DNA of 53,348 nucleotides from Campylobacteraceae bacterium (lineage in GTDB: Bacteria > Campylobacterota > Campylobacteria > Campylobacterales > Sulfurovaceae): assembly GCA_027068975.1 (NCBI GenBank), contig JALXFN010000084.1:1-53348 (forward strand). The letters run 5' to 3'. A program made the translations under genes and the position numbers. The notes beneath the pieces were generated by a model that worked only from the letters and a program-made list of their open reading frames with translations, was not told the DNA's origin and did no database searches. Positions 16,851 through 26,331 of this stretch are shown here, piece by piece. Within the stretch, counting starts at the first letter, position 1. Each line of letters opens with the position of its first letter.

Positions 16851-19318
16851 TTTTTTATTTTTCCTAACGTATATATTGCTTGTTCTTGTACTTTCTTATT
16901 TTTATCATTAAGATAAAAGTTAACACTCTCTTCCAACCTTGGGTCATAGGTTCTAACCATACTTTGCAAGAGTATAATTTTTAATAAATCATCTTTTGTA
17001 TCTTTGTACTTTTTTGCTCTGTTTTGAAGATAGTGTATAAGCTCTTCATATCTTTCTTTATCTACAATGGAGTAATATTCTCTTTGTAGTTTCGCAAATT
17101 TTTTCTCATCTATATTTAATGTTCCATTCTGCTCTATGTAAGCACCTACTCTATATGCCTCTGCTGTAACCTTTAGAAAATGGTTCCAGTTGTAATATCG
17201 CTTAATATTACTACTGTCATAACCATAAGAATAAAAAGCATAAAGTCCACTCTCATTACAATTATAGGCTAGACCATACGACTCTTCATCTCCAATAGCT
17301 AAAACATAGTTTGTCTCTCTACTTTCACCATAAGACTCTTTTTCGCGTTGAACCAATAGATGTGTATCAATCATATCTTTAAGAGAAAAAAGTTTTTGGT
17401 ATGGTATAAGCTCTTCTATTCCATTGTGCCACTGTAAAACTTGCAAATGCTCTTTCGATACAGTACAAGGTAGGCTACTTGTATCTACGGTCTTATGAAC
17501 TCCATCAATAATTTTACGCTTTACTTTTGAAGTAGAAAAATAGTTATCAAGCATTTTCATCGACTCTTCTAAAGTGTAGTCTACGTTATCAGCTTGGGTT
17601 AAGCCCCAATAGCTCTGTACCGTTTCATTAAAAGTTCGTAACTCTTTTTTTCCTTCATGGGACAAATTACTATATGCTGACTGATGCATTATATTTAGCC
17701 CAAAATAGCCAACAATCAATGTTGGTGAAAGCAGAAGCAAATAAAATGCCATACCAAAGATTATGAGAATTCTGCTTGGTTTTTTCATTTCCACAATACG
17801 TAATGCCTGTTTTGCTACCTGAGCTTTGGTGGATAAACTCTCTTTCATAAATTTTTCATCTTGAATCAAAAGTGATGCTACACTCTCTTTTGTTATCTCT
17901 TCATGTGTATAGACAGTAAAGAGTTTTTTTAACACTTCAGAAAGAAGATAACTATTTTTTAAACCAAGTGCTATTAAAACCACAAATATAAGTAAAAAGG
18001 GGTCTCGCATCCAGACCATTACCCCCGTCAATACGGCAAGACCAATGATATAAAAATAAAACTGTCCTTTTGGGTAACGTGACAGAAGCAATGTTTGAAT
18101 AATTCTTCCACCATCAAGAGGATGAATGGGAAGCAGATTAGCAAAGTTAATAACTATGCTCATAATAGCATAGCTGTTCATGAATGAGTTGTTAAAGAGC
18201 TCTACTCCATTTTGTGTCTCCATTACAAGAATAGCCACACCAATAATAATACCAGGCAAAGGTCCCATCAAGGAGACAATAAACTCTTCATAGGCACTGC
18301 CTCTATTTTTATTGCCTATGGTCACAGCACCAAAAGGAAGAAAGAATATATTGGTATCGGTATAGCCAAAATAACGCATGGCAAGAAAATGCCCCAACTC
18401 ATGCACCAAAAGGACAATGACCAATACAAAGACATCTGCAATGGAAAATCCAAAAAGTGAAAAAAGAGCAATAAAGGTAAGAAGAGAGAAAACAAACCAC
18501 TTTATCTTACTGCTACCCTTACCTCTTTGTTTATCGACTTGTTCCATTTGAGCCATAAGCCCTTGTGTTTGACTCTCCGTACTGTTTTCTGTAGTAGTTA
18601 GCGTTGCATTTGTTTTTAAAATTTTAGAAAATTTTCTATACCCTTTAAGTGTCTTCTTTGCATACTTCCACAATGCAAATGAAAACCTGTATCTGTAACC
18701 CTCCTCTGTTTTTGTAGCAACACCATACGCTACATTAGCATCTGCATATAGATGTTCAGTGTAATTTAGGTAGGCTAACCAACCCTCTTTGTCAAAAGGT
18801 TCTTTAATAATTTTTTCATTATCTACTCTTCTATCGTTTAGGTGTGCATTAAAAATATCTTCCCATAAAGGTAGATAGTGGTCAAAAAAATAGATCTCCT
18901 TTGGAACAGTGGGAAGGAAATGCTCCATACCATTTTCAGTTGTACATATCTTTTTACTCTCATAAATAGTATCATATGCCAATTTTACAGGTTGAAGAGA
19001 ACCTCTATAAGGTGTGGTTTCTAAAAAGGCATGAATCCCCTCTGTTGGGTTATAGTAGTAGAGTTTATATATCGTTAAATCTGACCCCACTATCATACTT
19101 TTATGCTTTACTGCATACTTAAACACAAAGTCATTTGCTAAGAGATGCTTTTCATAAGGAAGTAGTATTTTTTGTACCTCTTCATCAATGTCACTCTTAG
19201 CAGATAAATGATAATCAGGAAAACGAAATTTATAGTATAAAAAAATCAAAAACTGCAATAACGTCATACCTTGCCACAATATTAACCCTACTGCTACCCA
19301 TAACCATATATTTTCCAT
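16847..19318 (-). CDS. large M50-family (site-2-like) membrane metalloprotease with HEAT-like tail
   Basis: An 823-residue integral membrane protein. An N-terminal helix (about 5-28) is followed by a soluble region of about 240 residues. Zinc motif HELGH (306-310) sits in a membrane helix and NLLPIHPLDGGR (394-405) supplies the third ligand, as in M50 proteases. More membrane helices follow to about 560, then a soluble region, and the last 80 residues look like HEAT repeats (YNQ-type helices ending QEQAIYTLGKIKK). It is much larger than RseP or SpoIVFB. Substrate and pathway are unknown; there is no sigma or anti-sigma gene next to it. The gene stands alone apart from the small coupled ORF. 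Confidence 0.85.
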   Translation of the reverse strand: MENIWLWVAVGLILWQGMTLLQFLIFLYYKFRFPDYHLSAKSDIDEEVQKILLPYEKHLLANDFVFKYAVKHKSMIVGSDLTIYKLYYYNPTEGIHAFLETTPYRGSLQPVKLAYDTIYESKKICTTENGMEHFLPTVPKEIYFFDHYLPLWEDIFNAHLNDRRVDNEKIIKEPFDKEGWLAYLNYTEHLYADANVAYGVATKTEEGYRYRFSFALWKYAKKTLKGYRKFSKILKTNATLTTTENSTESQTQGLMAQMEQVDKQRGKGSSKIKWFVFSLLTFIALFSLFGFSIADVFVLVIVLLVHELGHFLAMRYFGYTDTNIFFLPFGAVTIGNKNRGSAYEEFIVSLMGPLPGIIIGVAILVMETQNGVELFNNSFMNSYAIMSIVINFANLLPIHPLDGGRIIQTLLLSRYPKGQFYFYIIGLAVLTGVMVWMRDPFLLIFVVLIALGLKNSYLLSEVLKKLFTVYTHEEITKESVASLLIQDEKFMKESLSTKAQVAKQALRIVEMKKPSRILIIFGMAFYLLLLSPTLIVGYFGLNIMHQSAYSNLSHEGKKELRTFNETVQSYWGLTQADNVDYTLEESMKMLDNYFSTSKVKRKIIDGVHKTVDTSSLPCTVSKEHLQVLQWHNGIEELIPYQKLFSLKDMIDTHLLVQREKESYGESRETNYVLAIGDEESYGLAYNCNESGLYAFYSYGYDSSNIKRYYNWNHFLKVTAEAYRVGAYIEQNGTLNIDEKKFAKLQREYYSIVDKERYEELIHYLQNRAKKYKDTKDDLLKIILLQSMVRTYDPRLEESVNFYLNDKNKKVQEQAIYTLGKIKK

Positions 19319-19442
19319 CTAGTTTTTTCCTTAATAATTTGAAGATAAAGTACAATTCTAATTTTATAACATAATTTTAGCAGAATATATTTAACTAAAA
19401 TAAAAATATATAAATTTTTAATATTATTTTAATATATAAATT

Positions 19443-20201
19443 TTATTTAATCTTTCCTTTTTCTTTCATAGGAAAAGAGCTATAATCAAACTGCCGTATA
19501 TTATCATGATTGGAGACAATAAGGTTACTGTTTTGGGCAATAACATCATAACAGTCAATATCACTCAGAATCTCTTTAACTGTGATGTTTACCTTAACCG
19601 TTCCATTGATATCACTCTTATTCATATCATAAACGTTTAATCCATTTGAGCCATCACATACAAATAGATTGTTTCCATCAATACCTAAACCTTTTGGTTC
19701 CCACATATCCACGGCTTTTATAAGCTTTGGACTCTCTGGAATTTTTACATCAACCATCTCTAAACGATTTACCCCCATTCTATCTTTCCCACAATCTGAA
19801 CCTGTATTTAGTGTAACAAATGCCACATCGTCTGAAACCACTACAGGGTCACAACTTTGTGCATGAGAAAGCTCTGCGACTCTTGTAGGCTGTGTGGCTA
19901 TACGCTTATCATAAATATAGATTCCTGAATTTGAACCAACATAAAGATTGTTGTTATAGGCAAAGAGTGTTTCTACATCAAAAGGAACGTGTATTTTAGA
20001 TATTTTTTTTGGTTTTGAAGCATCTCTAACGTCTAAGACATTCATCTCTCTTTCATTTATGGTGTAAAGATAGTCTCCTGATATGGCAAACCGTGCCATT
20101 GAACCTGCTTTACCTGTTGAAGATGAAACATCAGATGAACCAGTAGAACCACAAGCAATAAAAAGAAAAGCAAGTACTGACAATAGTATAATATTTTTCA
20201 T
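19443..20201 (-). CDS. LVIVD-repeat beta-propeller lipoprotein
   Basis: The 252-residue product has a lipoprotein signal ending FLFIAC. The mature part shows repeated blades of the LVIVD type: DYLYTINEREMNVLDVRDAS, NNLYVGSNSGIYIYDKR, NNLFVCDGSNGLNVYDMN. Such proteins form surface or periplasmic beta-propellers of unknown binding role. Its ATG overlaps the stop of the preceding lipoprotein gene by one base (TAATG). It is the third gene of a unit that begins with a small outer-membrane barrel. Confidence 0.82.
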   Translation of the reverse strand: MKNIILLSVLAFLFIACGSTGSSDVSSSTGKAGSMARFAISGDYLYTINEREMNVLDVRDASKPKKISKIHVPFDVETLFAYNNNLYVGSNSGIYIYDKRIATQPTRVAELSHAQSCDPVVVSDDVAFVTLNTGSDCGKDRMGVNRLEMVDVKIPESPKLIKAVDMWEPKGLGIDGNNLFVCDGSNGLNVYDMNKSDINGTVKVNITVKEILSDIDCYDVIAQNSNLIVSNHDNIRQFDYSSFPMKEKGKIK

Positions 20202-20692
20202 TAGTTATCTCCTCCGACCATAACACCATTACTTAGATTAAAATCACAGCCATAACTATAATTCTGATAAGCATTATAAGTAAAGGTATCATTCACTCTA
20301 TTGACCTCTTTTATGCTGTCTAAATTCTTTATATTGAGTACTACCAAATCCATGTAGCTATCAAGATATAAATAGCCATCTTTAACAGCCATATCTATAT
20401 TTCCTGCTATTTTAATAAATGCTTTAGGGCTTGGGTTATTTTTATCACTATTGTCTATAACATGCACCCCTCGGTTTTTTTCTGCAACAAAAAGAGTGTT
20501 GTTATAAACATATATTTTTCCTGCTTCTTTAATCTCTCTAGGAGCTAAAATCTCTATACCTTTTGCTCTAAACTCTTCAAAAGTCATATAGTTTAACTCT
20601 GTACATATAGGGTCATCTCTATATTCTACACATCCTTGCAGAGCGAAAAGACTCAGAAGAGCCATAAATGCAATTTTTATATTAAAATTCAT
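20201..20692 (-). CDS. short LVIVD-type lipoprotein
   Basis: A 163-residue lipoprotein with the lipobox FALQGC followed by VEYRDDP. Two or three blade-like segments are present (GKIYVYNNTLFVAEKNRGVH, DGYLYLDSYMDLVVLNIKNL). With so few blades it cannot close a propeller alone and may complete one with the related protein encoded immediately downstream; that is inference. The start overlaps the stop of the upstream barrel gene by 11 bases, and the stop touches the next start. Confidence 0.78.
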   Translation of the reverse strand: MNFNIKIAFMALLSLFALQGCVEYRDDPICTELNYMTFEEFRAKGIEILAPREIKEAGKIYVYNNTLFVAEKNRGVHVIDNSDKNNPSPKAFIKIAGNIDMAVKDGYLYLDSYMDLVVLNIKNLDSIKEVNRVNDTFTYNAYQNYSYGCDFNLSNGVMVGGDN

Positions 20693-21266
20693 ATCCTACC
20701 TTTAAAAGTTCTATATCCAAAATAAGTTTATTATCATCAATTCCCAAATTGAGTCCAGAGGAGTTATAAATATCATTATCACTCCCTATATACCCACCTA
20801 AACTCAAAGATGCACCCCAATAAAAAGGTGTATCAAAAATATCTTTAACCCTATAACCTATTTCACCACCCACTCCAAACTTCTCTACTGTTGCATATTT
20901 TCCTTCGTAATTAACTTTTCCATCTAAATAAGTATAACGACCAAACGCACCCAAGTAAGCCCCTTGCGTTCTATTTCTTGAAAAATATTTTCTATAATGC
21001 AAGTCAATATTTAACGCTGTCTCTGTATCTTCATAAATATCATTATAGTATCTATTCTTCTCCTTAGAATAAAGAATAGGCATTGCTATCTCTATACCAT
21101 TTTCATTGTCAAAGTGACTAATCGTTCCAGAAAAAGATTGCCAATCACTATCTAACACAAGAACTCGAAAAGGATTAAATTCAACACCCCAGCTTGTTTT
21201 TGGAATCACCGTCTCAGAAAAACTCAATGAGCTACCCAAAAACAAGAACAATAAAACTTTTTTCAC
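20682..21266 (-). CDS. small outer-membrane beta-barrel protein
   Basis: 194 residues from a GTG start at 21266. AAGGAGAGTGG lies a few bases upstream and the signal peptide MKKVLLFLFLGSSLSFSE follows at once, so longer upstream frames are rejected. The mature chain has alternating aromatic strands (AYLGAFGRYTYLDGKVNY, FYWGASLSLGGYIGS) and ends in KVGYEF with a terminal Phe, as expected for a BAM-inserted barrel. It heads a unit with the two LVIVD lipoproteins and is divergent from the TRAP binding-protein gene. Confidence 0.8.
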   Translation of the reverse strand: MKKVLLFLFLGSSLSFSETVIPKTSWGVEFNPFRVLVLDSDWQSFSGTISHFDNENGIEIAMPILYSKEKNRYYNDIYEDTETALNIDLHYRKYFSRNRTQGAYLGAFGRYTYLDGKVNYEGKYATVEKFGVGGEIGYRVKDIFDTPFYWGASLSLGGYIGSDNDIYNSSGLNLGIDDNKLILDIELLKVGYEF

Positions 21267-21352
21267 TCCACTCTCCTTAAAATTTAATATTATATATTTT
21301 ATCTGAAAATAATGACAAACTAATGAGAATATATTTATTGCTACTAAAATGT

Positions 21353-21358
21353 TATAAT
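21353..21358 (+). promoter_or_regulatory. -10 hexamer for the DctP gene
   Basis: A perfect TATAAT, 30 bases before the DctP start, in the gap shared with the divergent barrel gene. Campylobacterota sigma-70 promoters rely mainly on the -10 region. Confidence 0.55.
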
Positions 21359-21387
21359 TCTGCATAAATAAACTTCTGATAGGAAAA

Positions 21388-22488
21388 ATGATGAAAAGAA
21401 GAGACTTTCTAACCACTTCAGCTCTTGGCTTAGGAGCCATTGGTTTGAGTGGATGTTATAGAGAAGAGAATAAAATATCTAGTAAAAACATAAATGTCAA
21501 AAAAGGAAAAGTTGTAAAACTAAAACTGGCTACCTCATGGCCTGCCCATTTTCCTATTATGGGAACAGGTGTAGACAACTTTGCTAAACGTTGTTCTGAA
21601 CTCAGTGGTGGAACCTTGGAGATTAAAGTCTACCCTAAAAACATCTTAGTCCCTGCACTTCAAGTCTTTGACTCTACCTCTATGGGACAAATAGATGCTT
21701 TTCACTCGGGAGTATACTACTGGAAAGGAAAAAACTCTGCCTTTTCTATTTTTGGAGGAATGCCTTTAGGACTTACGAGTGAAGAGATGATAACATGGTT
21801 AAAATTTGGAGGGGGTTTAGAGCTTTGGCGTGAACTTTATGGAAAATTTAACCTCTACCCTCTTATTGGTGGGACTACGGGGCCTCAAATGGGTGGTTGG
21901 TTTAAAAAACCAATCAACTCCTTAGCCGACCTAAAAGGTCTTAAGATGAGAATCCCAGGTTTGGGTGGTGAAGTTATGAAAAAACTAGGAGTCAACCCTG
22001 TACTTCTTCCTCCAGGTGAAATTTTTACTTCTCTTGAGAGAGGAACCATAGATGCTACAGAATGGGTAGGTCCAGCACTTGATAGCATGATGGGTTTTGC
22101 AAAAGCTGCTGATTACTACTATACAGGTTGGCATGAACCTGGTTCAATTTTGGAGATTACGTTTAACAAAAATCGTTGGGAACAACTAAGCTCTGAACAT
22201 CAAGCCATTATCACAGCTGTAGCTGAAGAGATGACAGGAAATATGCTTCAAGAGTTCCGTTATAAAAATGCGAAAGCACTGCAAGAACTACCTGAAAATG
22301 TCCAAATAAAAACTTTTCCTAAAGATATAATGGATGCTGCAAAAATAGCTTTAAATGAAGTATTAGAATTAGAATCTAAGAAAAACAATGATTTTAAACG
22401 AGCTTTAAACTCTTATAATAATTTTTCAAAATTAAATAAAAAATGGGATGATATTAGTACTAAAAACTTCCTAAATATAAGAGGTTAA
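21388..22488 (+). CDS. TRAP transporter solute-binding protein (DctP), Tat lipoprotein
   Basis: A 366-residue DctP-family binding protein that would deliver a carboxylate-type solute to a TRAP permease. The N-terminus has twin arginines (KRRDFLTTSALGLGAIG) followed by lipobox LSGC, indicating Tat export and lipid anchoring. Family marks are the LKLATSWPAHFP start of the mature fold, LKGLKMRIPGLGGEVMKKLG with the conserved Arg, and SLERGTIDATEWVGPA. Two adjacent ATGs (21388 and 21391) follow AGGAAAA. No permease gene adjoins; the DctQM fusion at 76-1929 is a candidate partner. Confidence 0.92.
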   Translation: MMKRRDFLTTSALGLGAIGLSGCYREENKISSKNINVKKGKVVKLKLATSWPAHFPIMGTGVDNFAKRCSELSGGTLEIKVYPKNILVPALQVFDSTSMGQIDAFHSGVYYWKGKNSAFSIFGGMPLGLTSEEMITWLKFGGGLELWRELYGKFNLYPLIGGTTGPQMGGWFKKPINSLADLKGLKMRIPGLGGEVMKKLGVNPVLLPPGEIFTSLERGTIDATEWVGPALDSMMGFAKAADYYYTGWHEPGSILEITFNKNRWEQLSSEHQAIITAVAEEMTGNMLQEFRYKNAKALQELPENVQIKTFPKDIMDAAKIALNEVLELESKKNNDFKRALNSYNNFSKLNKKWDDISTKNFLNIRG

Positions 22489-22492
22489 ATGA

Positions 22493-22498
22493 TATAAT
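22493..22498 (+). promoter_or_regulatory. -10 hexamer for the small outer-membrane protein gene
   Basis: TATAAT within TGATATAATAT, 54 bases before the start at 22552. A strong AGGAGG ribosome site (22540-22545) follows. Confidence 0.55.
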
Positions 22499-22551
22499 AT
22501 CTATTTATATAAAAATAAATATTAACATAATAGAACTATAGGAGGTTATTT

Positions 22552-23031
22552 ATGAAAAAAATTATTTTATTGCTATTAGCAAGTTCATCCATTTATGCTG
22601 AAGGAGGCGTTTTTTCAGTGGGAAGTAAAAACGTAGGGTTTACAGTAGGGACAGATAACAGTTTTGGAAACAACTATACTGTTTTAGGGGCGAATGTAAA
22701 CTATTTTATTATAGATAACTTATCACTAGGTGCATCATATCAAGCATTTTTGGGTGGTACTCCAGATATAAACCAAGTAACCGTTCCTGTTACCTATCAC
22801 TTACCATTAGAAAATACAACTTATAAACCTTATTTAGGTGCTTTCTACAATAGAACTTTTATGGAAAAACCTTATAATGACTACGATATATATGGAGGAC
22901 GTGCAGGACTATCTGTGCAAACTTCACAAAACTCATTTATGTCATTTGGTTGGGTTCAAGAGTTTTCAAATACAGGAGAGGATAATGAGAATAGAGGCTA
23001 CCCAGAATTTACAGGAGGATTCTCATTTTAA
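22552..23031 (+). CDS. small outer-membrane beta-barrel protein
   Basis: A 159-residue protein with a signal peptide (MKKIILLLLASSSIYAEG) and alternating strands such as GKNVGF-like openings, YFIIDNLSLGASYQAF and YKPYLGAFYNRTF. It ends EFTGGFSF with a terminal Phe, so an outer-membrane barrel of about eight strands is likely. It has its own predicted promoter and an excellent AGGAGG site, suggesting high expression. The stop is followed by a hairpin shared with rpoD. Confidence 0.78.
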   Translation: MKKIILLLLASSSIYAEGGVFSVGSKNVGFTVGTDNSFGNNYTVLGANVNYFIIDNLSLGASYQAFLGGTPDINQVTVPVTYHLPLENTTYKPYLGAFYNRTFMEKPYNDYDIYGGRAGLSVQTSQNSFMSFGWVQEFSNTGEDNENRGYPEFTGGFSF

Positions 23032-23058
23032 TATATAGAAGATTTAACCTTCTATATA
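23032..23058. terminator. bidirectional hairpin between the barrel gene and rpoD
   Basis: TATATAGAAG (23032-23041) pairs perfectly with CTTCTATATA (23049-23058) around a 7-base loop between convergent genes; the right arm lies in the last codons of rpoD. Confidence 0.6.
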
Positions 23059-24906
23059 GTTCTTAAGTTTACGCCCTACTCTTGGGTGCTTAAGCTTTTT
23101 AATGGCTGAAGATTCTATCTGTCTTACACGCTCCCTTGTTACAGAAAGCTCCTTGCCTATCTCTTCAAGTGTTCTGTCGCTCTCATCAGAAAGAAGACCA
23201 AAACGCATACGAATAACTGCCTTTTCTCGCTCATTTAACTGGTCAAGTACTTCATCTATCTGATTGTTCAAATCATCTTTCAGTACAGCATCAGATGGAC
23301 TAACCGTAGCTTTATCTTCAATAAAGTCACCAAATCGTCCATCATCCTCATCTCCAACTGGAGTTTCAAGACTTACAGGTTCTTTTGTGATTTTAATAAC
23401 ATTTTTAACTTTGTCTACAGACAATCCAACCTCTTTAGCAATGGTATCTAAATCTGGCTCTTTTCCTGTCTCTTGAAGACCTTTTCTAATAATTTTGTTA
23501 ATTCGGTTAATCGTCTCAATCATATGAATAGGAATCCTAATCGTACGTGCTTGGTCAGCAATGGCTCTTGAAATGGCTTGACGAATCCACCAAGTAGCAT
23601 AGGTAGAGAACTTATAACCCTTTTGATATTCAAACTTGTCAACAGCTTTCATAAGACCAATGTTGCCCTCTTGTATAAGGTCAAGGAATGGTAGTCCACG
23701 GTTTGTATAACGTTTTGCAATTGAAACAACCAAACGAAGGTTGGACTTTGCCATTCTGGTTTTTGCAACTTCTGAACGATGCTTACCACGACGAATTTGT
23801 CCTAGAATCTCTTCTAGTTTTTCAGGGTCAAGGTCAAAGCTGTCTTTACTAGCCTCACGCGTTTCATAAAGTTTTTTAATCTCAACATAGGTACTTACCA
23901 TGGTTGTTTCAGGAACAGCGTCGGTGATATCTTCTTTGTCCATTTCTAAAATATTTTCCAATATACCTTTATGATTCTCTTTTAAAGTATCGTTAAAAAG
24001 TGGTAACTTATACTCAAGTCTTTTTAACTCTTTTTCAAAACCATCATCACTTCTCAGTGCTGTTTCCATGGCTTTTACAAGCTCATTAATTAGTTTGGAT
24101 GTAGGGCCTAAGTCAATAAGTGCTTTTTTCTGTTGCTGTTTCTTAAAGGCAACTTTCATATGTTCGTGAAGTTTTTTCTCCTCATCTGCATCACTCTCTA
24201 AAATCGCTTCAAGCTCATCAATACTTTTTAACCACTCTTTTTTAGCTTTATCAAGAGCTTTAAAGCTTGAAACAACTTGCTTTACACGTTTATTTGCACC
24301 TTTCTCATCAGCAGCTTTTTTCTCTTCAATTGAAGGTTCTTCTACATCATCAGCTTTATCATCTGCACTCTCTTTTTCATCTTCGAAACTTTTAAACAAC
24401 TCTTTCACACGTCGTTCTCTATTAAGGAGAGGCTCTTTATAATTAAGAATATAGTCTATCAAATAAGGAACTGAACAAATAGCATCTAAAATAATATCTT
24501 CACCAGATTCTATCTCTCGACTTAAATAAATCTCTTCTTCTTTTGTAAGTAAAGGAATTTTTCCCATTTCCCGTAGATACATACGCACTGGACTATCAGA
24601 GCGACTCCACTCTAAAAGCTCTTTCTCTTTTAAAAAATCGAATCCCTCGTCTTCATTCTCTTTAGCACTTTTTTCTCTAGCCAATACTCTTTTCTGCTTC
24701 TCAGAAGCTGAGAGAAATTTTGCATATTCAGAGGATGTGACAAGATTTATTTTTGTATCTTTTGAGAGTTTTAAGATTTTTTTTGATTGTGCGACAGTAG
24801 GTTGTTTTTCAAACTCTTTTGCCAAATTTTCATAGGTAATTAAATCACCTTTTTTACAGTTTTTAAAAATTTCTTCTATTTTTTTATTGATGTCTTTTGC
24901 AGCCAA
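23044..24906 (-). CDS. rpoD: RpoD, primary RNA polymerase sigma factor
   Basis: 620 residues, the housekeeping sigma-70. Region 1.2 begins near 105 ([17 protein letters not shown]). A long acidic, lysine-rich non-conserved insert follows. Region 2 ([20 protein letters not shown], then [10 protein letters not shown]) reads the -10. Region 3 follows and region 4 ([20 protein letters not shown]) reads the -35. The start is TTG at 24906 preceded by AAGGAG at good spacing; no ATG or GTG in frame fits better. A TATAAT on the minus strand lies 54 bases upstream. Confidence 0.97.
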   Translation of the reverse strand: MAAKDINKKIEEIFKNCKKGDLITYENLAKEFEKQPTVAQSKKILKLSKDTKINLVTSSEYAKFLSASEKQKRVLAREKSAKENEDEGFDFLKEKELLEWSRSDSPVRMYLREMGKIPLLTKEEEIYLSREIESGEDIILDAICSVPYLIDYILNYKEPLLNRERRVKELFKSFEDEKESADDKADDVEEPSIEEKKAADEKGANKRVKQVVSSFKALDKAKKEWLKSIDELEAILESDADEEKKLHEHMKVAFKKQQQKKALIDLGPTSKLINELVKAMETALRSDDGFEKELKRLEYKLPLFNDTLKENHKGILENILEMDKEDITDAVPETTMVSTYVEIKKLYETREASKDSFDLDPEKLEEILGQIRRGKHRSEVAKTRMAKSNLRLVVSIAKRYTNRGLPFLDLIQEGNIGLMKAVDKFEYQKGYKFSTYATWWIRQAISRAIADQARTIRIPIHMIETINRINKIIRKGLQETGKEPDLDTIAKEVGLSVDKVKNVIKITKEPVSLETPVGDEDDGRFGDFIEDKATVSPSDAVLKDDLNNQIDEVLDQLNEREKAVIRMRFGLLSDESDRTLEEIGKELSVTRERVRQIESSAIKKLKHPRVGRKLKNYIEG

Positions 24907-24959
24907 GAGGAAGACTCCTTGTTAAATAATGTGGTGTTCTCGGTGTAGTAATTTTTTGC

Positions 24960-24965
24960 ATTATA
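24960..24965 (-). promoter_or_regulatory. -10 hexamer for rpoD
   Basis: TATAAT on the minus strand within GGTATAATGC, upstream of the TTG start of rpoD. Confidence 0.6.
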
Positions 24966-25035
24966 CCAAAATAATATTTAAAATATGTTAAAAAAAGAAA
25001 AAAAAGCACTATTCTAAAGAGTTAAAATAACTTTT

Positions 25036-25632
25036 TTACTCTACTATATTTTCTTCAGAATTTTTTAATACAATAACAACATTGTTTCCTTGACGCAAAT
25101 CTAATATAGAATTTGAATCTAAATTGCAGTAAAGTCCACGCAAAGCTCTATTTACCATCTCATGTGCAACCATCACTACTGTTTCTTCATCTTTAACAGA
25201 TTCTAACCATAATTTAAGCCTCTGTGTCACCAATACATAGGACTCTCCATTCTCTATTTGATACGACCATTTATTAGTTTTTCTCTCTGCTAGTGCTTGA
25301 GGATATTTCTCTTGAGACTCTGCTTCTGTTTTCCCTTCAAATATACCATAGTTAAATTCACTAATTCGTTCATCGAAAACAATCTCTTTTTTATCAATGC
25401 CTAAAGTGTTACAAATAATTTCACAGCTCTCCTTTGCTCGTCCCAAAGGAGAAGAGAAGATTTTAAAAGGTTTATTCATATTAAGAACTTTAGCTATTTT
25501 ATGAGCATTTTCTTTGGATTGTTCTTTTCCTTTTTCTGTCAAATCTGAATTTAACCGTCCTTGGTAACGCCCCTCTACATTCCATTTGGTTTGACCATGA
25601 CGAACAAGTATAATTGTCGGAAGTTTTTTCAT
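25036..25632 (-). CDS. histidine phosphatase (phosphoglycerate mutase-like)
   Basis: About 198 residues from ATG 25632. The phosphohistidine motif LVRHGQTKWN comes at 8-17, followed by the second-site ISEFNYGIFEGKTEAE and the second histidine in VMVAHEMVNRAL. This is the cofactor-independent histidine phosphatase branch seen in CobC- or GpmB-like proteins; the substrate is uncertain. The longer frame reaching 25740 would overlap the DedA gene and lacks a signal or motif, so the ATG after TAG (TAGTGATG) is preferred. Coupled to the DedA gene. Confidence 0.88.
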   Translation of the reverse strand: MKKLPTIILVRHGQTKWNVEGRYQGRLNSDLTEKGKEQSKENAHKIAKVLNMNKPFKIFSSPLGRAKESCEIICNTLGIDKKEIVFDERISEFNYGIFEGKTEAESQEKYPQALAERKTNKWSYQIENGESYVLVTQRLKLWLESVKDEETVVMVAHEMVNRALRGLYCNLDSNSILDLRQGNNVVIVLKNSEENIVE

Positions 25633-25634
25633 CA

Positions 25635-26306
25635 CTATCTTCTTTTCGTAAAGTGTTCCATTGCATACCAAATAATAGCAATAATTGCTACTAAAATCGA
25701 TACTGGAACCCACCAAGGGTAAGCATCTACAAGCTCCCATAAAGCTCGTATTTTATCGGTTGAATAGTAACTTACTAACATAACAGATGAAACAAAAAGA
25801 GTAGAAGCAAAGATATTATAAATACCGAACTTCTTAAAATCATAACGTGAAAGTGCCATAGAGATAGGAACTAAAGTCTTTATACCATAAAGATACTTCT
25901 GTATAAAAATAGCCAAAACTCCATACTTACGCATAATTAATGTGGACAAAGCCAACTTTCTTTTATGTTTTTCAAAATAGGGTTTTATCTCATCTTTTTG
26001 GTATTTACCCAAATAGAAAAGAAACATATCCCCAATATAGTTAAATGTAATCCCTACTGCTAATGCAACATAGAGGTTCATTACCCCTACAGCTGCTGCC
26101 ATTCCTGCTGCAATAGTCCAAATAAAAGAGCCTCCAAACGAGAAAAAAGCCAAAATCATATAGGCAAGAATCTGCCACTCTTTAATAAACTCTAATATAT
26201 CATCAATACCATCAATATTTTTATTTACCCAATATAAAAGAGTCCCCACAAGAATCAGTGGGATAAATAGGAGTAAATCCTTTGTTTGAAAATCTGAATT
26301 GTTCAA
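25635..26306 (-). CDS. DedA/VTT-domain membrane protein
   Basis: A 223-residue integral membrane protein with about five hydrophobic segments. The central part has VTT-domain features (GSFIWTIAAGMAAAVGVMNL, then YIGDMFLFYLGKY, and later FIQKYLYGIKTLVPISMALS with an Arg-containing turn). DedA proteins are linked to flipping of lipid carriers such as undecaprenyl phosphate or of phosphatidylethanolamine; which one applies here is unknown. The last codons touch the start of the phosphatase gene. Confidence 0.85.
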   Translation of the reverse strand: MNNSDFQTKDLLLFIPLILVGTLLYWVNKNIDGIDDILEFIKEWQILAYMILAFFSFGGSFIWTIAAGMAAAVGVMNLYVALAVGITFNYIGDMFLFYLGKYQKDEIKPYFEKHKRKLALSTLIMRKYGVLAIFIQKYLYGIKTLVPISMALSRYDFKKFGIYNIFASTLFVSSVMLVSYYSTDKIRALWELVDAYPWWVPVSILVAIIAIIWYAMEHFTKRR

Positions 26307-26331
26307 AAATAGCCTTTAATTTTTAAAAAGA

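Noticed and set aside
20201-20692. The short LVIVD lipoprotein as a frameshifted half of its neighbour
   Set aside because: The downstream protein has its own complete lipoprotein signal peptide, so two separate genes are more likely, although read data would settle it.
21267-21440. N-terminal extension of the small barrel gene to 21440
   Set aside because: It overlaps the divergent DctP gene; a signal peptide and AAGGAG mark the GTG at 21266 as the true start.
25633-25740. Extension of the histidine phosphatase into the DedA gene
   Set aside because: The extra 36 residues have no motif; the ATG directly after the DedA stop fits the family start.
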